43,792 bases of DNA from an uncultured Candidatus Saccharimonas sp. GTDB lineage: Bacteria; Patescibacteriota; Saccharimonadia; Saccharimonadales; AQU-01. Numbering within the stretch: position 1 is the first letter of the stretch; every line of letters begins with the position of its first letter. The position numbers were made by a program, and so were the translations under genes. Positions 17,473 through 24,690 of this stretch are shown in pieces. The stretch covers positions 1 to 43,792 of the forward strand of contig CALRGT010000007.1 in NCBI GenBank assembly GCA_943358095.1, given 5' to 3'. The notes below the pieces were generated by a model that had not been told where the DNA came from, searched no databases, and saw nothing but the letters and a program-made list of their open reading frames with translations.

Positions 17473-18753
17473 TTATTTATCGCTTGGTAATGGGAATTGT
17501 AGTGCGAAGACCGCAACATCAGCCTTAATCTTATCTAGCTGCGACTCACTATCTTTTGAATTAACAGCCTTTTGCATTTGTTCTGCCACGAATGCCATAT
17601 CGGACTCTACTAGTCCACGAGTGGTAATAGCCGGAGTTCCGAGCCGGAAGCCACTAGGGCGGAATGGAGGCAGGGTGTCGTTTGGAATAGCATTACAGTT
17701 ACCAGTAAGTCCAACGCGGTCTAAAATCTCTTGAGTTACGCGACCATCGATACCAAAACTACGGTGCATATCTATCATAATTAGATGATTATCTGTGCCG
17801 TTACTAACTAACTTAAAGCCCCGCTTCATTAACTCATCGGCTAATTGTTTGGCATTTTTCAATATCTGATTTGCGTACACCTGAAAGCTTGGGTCTAACG
17901 CTTCACCGAAGGCTACAGCCTTAGCCAGAATATTGTTCATGTGTGGCCCACCTTGCGTACCGGGGAACACTTCTCTGTCAATTAAAGTCGGTAAGTTTTC
18001 TATAGTTTTTTCTGGTGCCTTCAACGGATTGCCGGCAATTCCTTTGCTTAGAATCAGTCCTCCGCGCGGACCACGCAAAGTCTTGTGTGTTGTGCTAGTC
18101 ATCACATGAAAGCCGTGATCAAGAGGATTTGGCAAAGCCTTGCCTGCTATTAATCCGGCAATATGTGCAATATCCGCCATTAGCATCGCCCCAACCTCAT
18201 TACCTATTGCGGCAAACTTGGAATAATCTAACGACCTAGGATATCCACTAAATCCAGCTATTAAGATTTTTGGCTTTTCTTTTAGCGCCACTTCGCGCAT
18301 TTCGTCGTAGTCGATTTCGCCAGTTTCGACATCTTTTACACCATAACGAACAAAGTTATAGAGCTTGGCGCTAGCCGTAACTGGAGCGCCGTGAGTAAGG
18401 TGTCCACCGTGGTCTAGACGCATAGCCATAACAGTGTCGCCTGGATTTAACCATGCTTGGTAGACGGCAATATTTGCTGGAGCACCACTGTGAGGTTGCA
18501 CATTAGCATGGTCAGATCCAAATAGTTTCTTGGCGCGATCAATAGCAATTGTCTCAACCTGATCAGTGTTTTCTTGGCCACCATAATAGCGCCTGCCAGG
18601 GTAACCTTCTGAATATTTGTTAGTAAAAACGCTTCCTAGCGCCTCTAGCACATCGCGACTAACATAGTTCTCGGAAGGCACTAACTCTAGGCCTTCTCTT
18701 TGACGAGTCTCTTCGTCTGATAATAGTTTTTGTAGTGTTTTATCTTGCAACAT
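17473..18753 (-). CDS. glyA: Serine hydroxymethyltransferase
   Basis: ELVPSENYVSRDVLEALGSVFTNKYSEGYPGRRYYGG, TSTTHKTLRGPRGG, NAIPNDTLPPFRPSGFRLGTPAITTRG. Confidence 0.96.
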   Translation of the reverse strand: MLQDKTLQKLLSDEETRQREGLELVPSENYVSRDVLEALGSVFTNKYSEGYPGRRYYGGQENTDQVETIAIDRAKKLFGSDHANVQPHSGAPANIAVYQAWLNPGDTVMAMRLDHGGHLTHGAPVTASAKLYNFVRYGVKDVETGEIDYDEMREVALKEKPKILIAGFSGYPRSLDYSKFAAIGNEVGAMLMADIAHIAGLIAGKALPNPLDHGFHVMTSTTHKTLRGPRGGLILSKGIAGNPLKAPEKTIENLPTLIDREVFPGTQGGPHMNNILAKAVAFGEALDPSFQVYANQILKNAKQLADELMKRGFKLVSNGTDNHLIMIDMHRSFGIDGRVTQEILDRVGLTGNCNAIPNDTLPPFRPSGFRLGTPAITTRGLVESDMAFVAEQMQKAVNSKDSESQLDKIKADVAVFALQFPLPSDK

Positions 18754-18933
18754 ATATTCTTTCTAGATATTAATAATTACCGTTAGTGTTGGTTTTTAAT
18801 TGCAAGTAATCAAATCATATATACATTGTAAATCTATAGAGCAAAAAACAAAAATAAAAGTCTTATTAGAGACTAATCTAGTTAAATTTCATATATCGAC
18901 AGTTTATACCCTGCATGGTAATATTATTAACCT

Positions 18934-20457
18934 ATGGATACAACCAACGAGAAAATTGGTCACCTTATTTACCAGATTAGACAGGAAAAGGGCCTTACCC
19001 AAGCCGAATTTGCTCGTAAACTCAAAACTAGCCAGTCAGCAGTTAATCGTATAGAACACGGCAAACAAAATTTAAGCCTAGAAACTCTCGGCCGTATTAG
19101 TGATGTTTTAAACAAACAAATCATTAGTATTTCTGGAGAGTCGGTTAATCTAAGAATTGAAGGCGGTCACGAACTTAAAGGCGAGATAACTCTTAAGACT
19201 AGCAAAAATGCCGCCGTCAGCTTGCTGTGTGCATCGTTGCTCAACAAAGGCACAACAAAGCTCAAAAATGTCGCACGCATTGAAGAAGTAAACCGAATGA
19301 TAGAAGTTTTGCGCAGTATCGGCATGCAGATTAAGTGGCTACCTGGAAATGACTTGGAAATTAAGCCCCCTGCAAAAATTAATATAGAAAAGATGGACAA
19401 AACAGCTGCTCGTAAAACTCGCAGCGTAATTATGCTAATAGGGCCTCTGATGCATCTAATGAAAGAGTTCAAAATACCTTACGCAGGTGGCTGCGAGCTC
19501 GGTAAAAGAACTGTACTGCCTCATCTATATGCACTCGAAGAACTTGGTGTTAATGTCTTAACTAAAAGCGGTCATTATATAATCGAGGTCAAGAAACACC
19601 CTGCCAAAAGACCAATAGTGCTTTATGAATCAGGCGACACAACAACAGAAAACATCCTGATGGCGGCGGCCTGTATAGAGCAGGAAACAGTGATTAAAAT
19701 GGCCAGCGCCAACTACATGGTCCAAGATTTATGCTTCTTCTTGCAAAAACTTGGAGTCAAAATCGACGGTATCGGTAGCTCAGTTTTGCGTGTAACTGGT
19801 GTCAAAGAAATCAAAAAAAATGTTTCATACTCACCTAGCGAAGACCCAGTAGAAGCTATGACATTTATTGCTGCAGCAGTTACTACCGACTCATCAATAA
19901 CTATAAAAAGATCACCTATAGATTTCCTTGAACTAGAATTACTTAAATTAGAAAAAATGGGACTAAGGTACGATATCACTCCAACATACAAAGCCAATAA
20001 CGGTAAAACTGATCTTGTAGATATCAAAATACACAAACATCACGGCAAACTAACGGCTCCCCAAGAAAAAATCCACCCTAGCGTATACCCTGGCCTCAAT
20101 ATTGACCACCTACCCTATTTTGTACCGATAGCAGCAGTTGCCAAGGGTCGAACCCTAATACACGACTGGATATACGAAGACCGGGCATTGATGTACACCG
20201 AGATCAAGAAAATTGGCGTAGACCTAGAACTCGCCGACCCTCACCGCGTATTTATTAACGGACCAACTCGTTGGCGATCTGCCGACATTATGGCTCCTAG
20301 CGGTATTCGTCCTGCAGTGATTTTATTGATAGGCATGCTTGCAGGCAAAGGTACTTCCGTATTAAGAAACGTCTACACGATCAACAGAGGCTACGAAGAT
20401 TTAGCCGAACGCTTAAACTCATTGGGCGCACACATTACCGTACTACACGAAATCTAA
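18934..20457 (+). CDS. murA: UDP-N-acetylglucosamine 1-carboxyvinyltransferase-like protein with N-terminal XRE HTH
   Basis: HTH residues ~8-60 (IRQEKGLTQAEFARKLKTSQSAVNRIEHGKQNLSLETL), then EPSP/MurA fold: TSKNAAVSLL, AGGCELGKR, YPGLNIDHLPYF, INRGYEDLAERL. Confidence 0.88.
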   Translation: MDTTNEKIGHLIYQIRQEKGLTQAEFARKLKTSQSAVNRIEHGKQNLSLETLGRISDVLNKQIISISGESVNLRIEGGHELKGEITLKTSKNAAVSLLCASLLNKGTTKLKNVARIEEVNRMIEVLRSIGMQIKWLPGNDLEIKPPAKINIEKMDKTAARKTRSVIMLIGPLMHLMKEFKIPYAGGCELGKRTVLPHLYALEELGVNVLTKSGHYIIEVKKHPAKRPIVLYESGDTTTENILMAAACIEQETVIKMASANYMVQDLCFFLQKLGVKIDGIGSSVLRVTGVKEIKKNVSYSPSEDPVEAMTFIAAAVTTDSSITIKRSPIDFLELELLKLEKMGLRYDITPTYKANNGKTDLVDIKIHKHHGKLTAPQEKIHPSVYPGLNIDHLPYFVPIAAVAKGRTLIHDWIYEDRALMYTEIKKIGVDLELADPHRVFINGPTRWRSADIMAPSGIRPAVILLIGMLAGKGTSVLRNVYTINRGYEDLAERLNSLGAHITVLHEI

Positions 20458-20547
20458 ACCAAAGCAGTTTTTAAAGAGTTCGTCGCTAAATATATATTTG
20501 GAATATACTGCTAAAATATGCTATAATCACCCCTGTTACACTAGTCA

Positions 20548-20622
20548 GCGGGTGTAGTACAACGGTTAGTATGCAAGTTTTCCAAACTTGAGACGTGGGT
20601 TCGATTCCCTCTACCCGCACCA
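20548..20622 (+). tRNA. tRNA-Gly(TCC), CCA encoded
   Basis: GCGGGTGTAGTACAACGGTTAGTATGCAAGTTTTCCAAACTTGAGACGTGGGTTCGATTCCCTCTACCCGCACCA; promoter-like GCTATAAT at ~20519. Confidence 0.96.
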
Positions 20623-20682
20623 ATAATCTCGCAATGCGAGAACAGGTAATAATGACTCTTACGATAGCGTAATAGTCGGTAA

Positions 20683-20759
20683 GCACCCGTAGCTCAGCTG
20701 GATAGAGCAATGGGCTTCTATCCCACAGGTCGGGGGTTCGAATCCCTCCGGGTGTACCA
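20683..20759 (+). tRNA. tRNA-Arg(TCT), CCA encoded
   Basis: GCACCCGTAGCTCAGCTGGATAGAGCAATGGGCTTCTATCCCACAGGTCGGGGGTTCGAATCCCTCCGGGTGTACCA. Confidence 0.95.
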
Positions 20760-20797
20760 AAATAAGAGTCCTAGCGAAAGCTAGGGCTTTTATTTTG
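20760..20797. terminator. Palindromic terminator after tRNA-Arg(TCT)
   Basis: AAAATAAGAGTCCTAGC-GAAA-GCTAGGGCTTTTATTTT. Confidence 0.82.
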
Positions 20798-20954
20798 GTC
20801 TAATCGAAACCCCGACCGCGGCAGCTTGCTGACGCATAGGTTGGGGGTTCGATATTTCGCATAGTGCGAAATATATACTGAAGCCGATTCGTCCTACCAA
20901 AGCAAAATAATATGGACGAACCGGCCTGAGGTAATAATCCCTCCGGGTGTACCA
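20798..20954 (+). repeat. tRNA-trailing module (Arg-TCT)
   Basis: TGGTCTAATCGAAACCCCGACC-GCGGCAGCTTGCTGACGC-ATAGGTTGGGGGTTCGA-[~80-nt two-hairpin insert]-ATCCCTCCGGGTGTACCA. Confidence 0.8.
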
Positions 20955-20990
20955 ATTTTAGAGCCCCAGCTTGTCTGGGGTTTTAAAATT
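20955..20990. terminator. Terminator distal to the Arg-TCT module
   Basis: AATTTTAGAGCCCCAG-CTTGT-CTGGGGTTTTAAAATT. Confidence 0.82.
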
Positions 20991-20992
20991 GG

Positions 20993-21165
20993 CAGACACT
21001 CGGGGGATTCTTACACCTTGGCCAAAAGGTCGGGGTGAGGCATGCTGGGAGCATGTCGCAAGGAAACCTACTCTTCAAAACTTGTTTTGAATGATGTAGT
21101 TTCGGGCCTGCCAAAGGTAGGCCTTCAAGACGACATCAAATTTATCCTCGCTTCAGTAAAACCCC
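20993..21165. ncRNA. Candidate structured intergenic RNA or element
   Basis: Successive hairpins CACCTTGGCC-AAAA-GGTCGGGGTG, CATGCT-GGG-AGCATG, TTCAAAAC-TT-GTTTTGAA, GGCCT...AGGCC; no ORF. Confidence 0.4.
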
Positions 21166-21169
21166 TGAA

Positions 21170-21727
21170 TTAACCTTTATCATTCCTAAGTTGCTTGCGT
21201 AGTTTACTAACCCTCCGCCGTTCTTGGAATATCTTATAACCAAACCAAGCGCTAATTGGGATGTTGTATAACAAAAATATAGTATCAGTGGTTTGTTTGG
21301 ACAGGTTGAATTTGATGACTACAATGAGCAAAATAATGCCGAAAAACATCAGGGTAAAGTAAGGAATACCAAGCTGGTCGGCAGCTCTGACCTCATAATA
21401 ACTTCTAGACTGAATATCTGGGCCGAATTGTGAAGCTGCAGCATAAGCAGAGGTTTTACTCCAATCCTCCTCCGCCTGCGCAAGGAGTAGGGTTTTCGCA
21501 AGTCGGTCTGCCTTATCTGGATTTTGTTCGTAAAACTTTTGCAGTGGGTTATTCGGACGCGGCTCATTAACCTTGCCATCAAAAGGAGCACTGTATAGTC
21601 CGTAGACCAGCTCTGGCTCTGTAAAGCCTTTTGCCAATATCTCTTGCTTAGCTTTAGCGAATGGTATGCCAGCTAAGTCGTATTTGTTTAATAGTTCAAT
21701 CAGTTCTTTTTCTCTTTGAAGTTCCAT
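21170..21727 (-). CDS. Hypothetical protein with two C-terminal TM segments
   Basis: Continuous ORF; YFTLMFFGIILLIVVIKF and TIFLLYNIPISAWFGYKIF hydrophobic segments. Confidence 0.72.
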   Translation of the reverse strand: MELQREKELIELLNKYDLAGIPFAKAKQEILAKGFTEPELVYGLYSAPFDGKVNEPRPNNPLQKFYEQNPDKADRLAKTLLLAQAEEDWSKTSAYAAASQFGPDIQSRSYYEVRAADQLGIPYFTLMFFGIILLIVVIKFNLSKQTTDTIFLLYNIPISAWFGYKIFQERRRVSKLRKQLRNDKG

Positions 21728-21883
21728 AGTATTAGCATAGCAAATTTATCCTTTATTCTAGACTAATAACAATCCTAGTTCATGCAAGCCGTTACCCAGA
21801 TACTCTTTAGCTACACTTAACACCTTTGAAATTTGTATAATAACTGTGTAGTACTCTGTACGTAATACGTCAGGTAGGTGGTA

Positions 21884-21922
21884 CCAAAACAAGCGCCGGT
21901 CTTTAGACCGGTTTTTGTTTTG
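21884..21922. terminator. Terminator hairpin following a CCA-ending tRNA-like tail
   Basis: CCAAAACAAGCGCCGGTC-TTTA-GACCGGTTTTTGTTTTG. Confidence 0.7.
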
Positions 21923-22006
21923 AACCTCCCGGTGGCTTTGGGCCTGTCAAAGGTAGATCAAATCAGTTTATGACTACCGGACCTACTAGTGTGATATGCT
22001 GCTTGA

Positions 22007-22276
22007 ATGAAGCCTAAAAAGATTATGTTGATATCGCTAGGGGTAAGTGGTATCACTGGAGCTTATACCGCGTATGCCGCCGGCAGTAGACTTCTGGGCG
22101 GAATACTAATTGGCTTTGCAGCGATATCATCATTTATTTTCACTTTTTTATTATGCCTGCTCTTTAACTTTACAAACAGGAAATTCAAAAAAAGAACTGC
22201 GCGTGTTATAAACACATTATTCATATTAATGATTATGGCGGCGCTACTCTGGCATTTTAGATATAAATTTCTTTAG
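22007..22276 (+). CDS. Small hypothetical membrane protein
   Basis: 89-aa ORF with three hydrophobic segments. Confidence 0.6.
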   Translation: MKPKKIMLISLGVSGITGAYTAYAAGSRLLGGILIGFAAISSFIFTFLLCLLFNFTNRKFKKRTARVINTLFILMIMAALLWHFRYKFL

Positions 22277-22334
22277 CGTATGATCATGCAAGACAGCTAA
22301 ACGGCAGACTAACCTGCAATAAAATGCCGTACCA

Positions 22335-22369
22335 ATAAAAACGCCTCACCTAGAGTGGGGCTTTTTTAC
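22335..22369. terminator. Terminator hairpin following a CCA-ending tRNA-like tail
   Basis: ATAAAAACGCCTCAC-CTAGA-GTGGGGCTTTTTTAC flanked by ACCA and TGGT. Confidence 0.65.
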
Positions 22370-22503
22370 TGGTATTTTGCCTTCAAACATTCAGCACTAG
22401 CTCATTACTGTACTGCGCTTCTCTTCAAAATTACACAACCCTAAAATAGAGCACGAAAACTTATCCATTTGTAATAATCCCTAATTTAAGCTATAATGAC
22501 CCC

Positions 22504-22643
22504 TGTTCAGATTGTAATTGTCTTTATAAAATTCGAGAGAGGATTCTCGGATTTTAGAGGAAGCAGCTTTGTATGGCTTCTAGTACTGTTGGTCAAACTT
22601 GTTTTGACGGCGGTACAGAAACCATACAATTACACGCTGACGA
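22504..22643 (+). other. Structured leader between a promoter-like TATAAT (~22493) and tRNA-His
   Basis: GTATGG-CTTCT-AGTACTGTTGGTCAAA-CTTG-TTTTGACGGCGGTAC-AGAAA-CCATAC nested inverted repeats. Confidence 0.5.
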
Positions 22644-22721
22644 GGCGGGCTTAGCTCAGTTGGTTAGAGCGCCGGGTTGTGGTTCCGGAGGTCGTGGGTT
22701 CAATCCCCATAGCTCGCCCCA
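22644..22721 (+). tRNA. tRNA-His(GTG), with encoded G-1 and CCA
   Basis: GGCGGGCTTAGCTCAGTTGGTTAGAGCGCCGGGTTGTGGTTCCGGAGGTCGTGGGTTCAATCCCCATAGCTCGCCCCA. Confidence 0.96.
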
Positions 22722-22761
22722 TATTAAAAAAGTCTCACACGTAGTGAGGCTTTTTTAATAT
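22722..22761. terminator. Palindromic terminator after tRNA-His
   Basis: ATTAAAAAAG-T-CTCAC-ACGTA-GTGAG-G-CTTTTTTAAT. Confidence 0.82.
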
Positions 22762-22907
22762 GGGCATGTTCCTGGCATAGACTTACACGACACGATCCGA
22801 CTTGTCGGAGCGTTAGTCGTGGGAATCAATAATTAGTCTTAGCCCCCAGCTTCAACGAAGCGGGCGGCTAGATTAATTTCACCTTAGGTATCCCATAGCT
22901 CGCCCCA
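22762..22907 (+). repeat. tRNA-trailing module (His)
   Basis: TACACGACACGATCCGACTTGTCGGAGCGTTAGTCGTGGG-[AATCAATAATTAGTCTTAGCCCCCAGCTTCAACGAAGCGGGCGGCTAGATTAATTTCACCTTAGGTA]-TCCCATAGCTCGCCCCA. Confidence 0.78.
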
Positions 22908-22945
22908 AATAAAACGTCTCACGGCAACGTGGGGCTTTTTAATTT
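22908..22945. terminator. Terminator distal to the His module
   Basis: AAATAAAACGTCTCAC-GGCAA-CGTGGGGCTTTTTAATTTT. Confidence 0.75.
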
Positions 22946-22953
22946 TAAGATTA

Positions 22954-23892
22954 TTAATCTTTTATCTTAATCGCTAGCTTACCTTTTACGGAGCCGCTTT
23001 CCCGCGCCTCAAAAGCCTCTTTAATCTGATTGAGAGTAAACACCTTATCAACCCGCACGTTCACTACGCCTTCATTAACTAATTTAGCAAGCTCACCTAA
23101 CTGCTCGGTCGAAGTATGAGTCGACTGGTAGATTGCGCTCACGCCAAACTTTTCTGACAAATCCTTATTAGGCTGGGTCGTCATAGAAACAATCACTCCA
23201 CCCATTTTCATCACACCAAATGATTTATCATAGGTTTCGCCACCAACCGTATCGAATACAGCATCCACACCTGTAACTAAATCTTCGAATTTCTGTGATC
23301 TATAATCAATAACCTCGTCAGCTCCAAGATCCTTAACAAACTTTATCCCCTCGCCTGATGCAGTCGTAATAACGTGCGCACCAAGATGTTTAGCCATTTG
23401 TATTGCAACAGATCCAATTCCACCTGCGCCACCATGGATCAAAATTGTCTGACCGGCTCGTAAGTTCATATGTTCATAAATAACTTGGTAGGCGCTTAGG
23501 CCAGTCATAACGATGGCCGCAGAATCGGTATAGTTTAAATTAGCCGGCATCTTGCCAACTTGACTAGACTTTGTTGAAGCAAATTCGGCAAAAGCACCGC
23601 TAGCTCCGCCAACAACATTAGCCTGACCGTAAACTTTATCGCCAATTTTAAAATCACTAACTCCCTCGCCAATTTCTGAAATAATTCCAGAAATATCACC
23701 TCCAAGCGTGACAGGAAAATTGAGTAAGATCGTGTCTTTTAAGAAACCTTCACGCACCATGGAATCAAACGGATTAATACTACTGGCATGAACTTCAACT
23801 AAGACCTGTCCATTGCCGGGTACTGGTTTAGCTACTTCTTGTACTTTAACCGCATCTGCGTGACCATAATTGTTAATCTGTGCTGCTTTCAT
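22954..23892 (-). CDS. MDR-family NADP-dependent zinc-type alcohol dehydrogenase/quinone oxidoreductase-like protein
   Basis: VLVEVHASSINPFDSMVREG, GGDISGIISEIGEGV, ILIHGGAGGIGSVAIQMAKHLGAHVI. Confidence 0.92.
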   Translation of the reverse strand: MKAAQINNYGHADAVKVQEVAKPVPGNGQVLVEVHASSINPFDSMVREGFLKDTILLNFPVTLGGDISGIISEIGEGVSDFKIGDKVYGQANVVGGASGAFAEFASTKSSQVGKMPANLNYTDSAAIVMTGLSAYQVIYEHMNLRAGQTILIHGGAGGIGSVAIQMAKHLGAHVITTASGEGIKFVKDLGADEVIDYRSQKFEDLVTGVDAVFDTVGGETYDKSFGVMKMGGVIVSMTTQPNKDLSEKFGVSAIYQSTHTSTEQLGELAKLVNEGVVNVRVDKVFTLNQIKEAFEARESGSVKGKLAIKIKD

Positions 23893-24007
23893 AATTACCC
23901 CCAGTTAAGATAGTCATTACTGTCAAAATATAACATCATACGTGCTCACTATACAAAATATTATAGTAACCTCACTTTTGCTCTACACTGCGGCAATTTA
24001 GCGACAG

Positions 24008-24607
24008 CTAGTTATGTGCCACAATTCGTCTAAATATTGTCAAAATATGCTGATAATTCGCTGTGCAATACCATATATCTATCGCTAATATTGCCAAGAA
24101 AAGTAGCTTTTCGACACTTTTACCTGTAGTAATTCGTAATTTTCGTAGTGGAGGAAAGCCGAATCTTATAGGTATAGGAAGCAACCAAGGTACTCCTTCT
24201 TTTGTAAGAGTATCCATAATCAAGTGCGACAACATACCAACCAAAAACGCCCACCAAACTAGATTTATCTGAACATGGGGCATCAGTGGATGAATAAAAT
24301 TAAGGAAGAGCCTGCTGAGTCCACCAAAAAGAGCAACACCCAAGAGCGAGTGTGTTAGAAAACGATGGCCACCCATACTTTTACCGACAATCTTGCCAAA
24401 AAATCTGCCTACTGGCAAATTATGCCACAAGGGCGCAGTCGGTTGATCAATGTCTGGAGTGATTCCACCGATTTGATTAGCCACCAAAGCCACTAATGCA
24501 GTTGCTAAATTTATATCGCCGATTGGGTAAACAATCAGCAGCAACCCAAGTGCCGTAATAGCCGCTAAATCGTGAGTTCTGGCAGTCATATATACACATT
24601 GTAGCAA
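24008..24607 (-). CDS. YdjM/DUF457-like membrane-bound metal-dependent hydrolase
   Basis: RTHDLAAITALGLL, GGITPDIDQPTAPLWHNLP, GGHRFLTHSLLG, MLSHLIMDTLTKEGVPWLLPIP. Confidence 0.88.
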   Translation of the reverse strand: MLQCVYMTARTHDLAAITALGLLLIVYPIGDINLATALVALVANQIGGITPDIDQPTAPLWHNLPVGRFFGKIVGKSMGGHRFLTHSLLGVALFGGLSRLFLNFIHPLMPHVQINLVWWAFLVGMLSHLIMDTLTKEGVPWLLPIPIRFGFPPLRKLRITTGKSVEKLLFLAILAIDIWYCTANYQHILTIFRRIVAHN

Positions 24608-24690
24608 GTCGGCAATGGCTTGCTATGATTATTTGTTATAATTATAGGTAGCAAATAATCTGTTAGACCAAATTACATAGGAGACTGTAA

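Noticed and set aside
22573-22758. 61-aa + strand ORF over the tRNA-His gene
   Set aside because: Overlaps tRNA-His and its leader; encoded peptide (GLAQLVRAPGCGSGGRGFNPHSSP) is a typical spurious translation of a tRNA.
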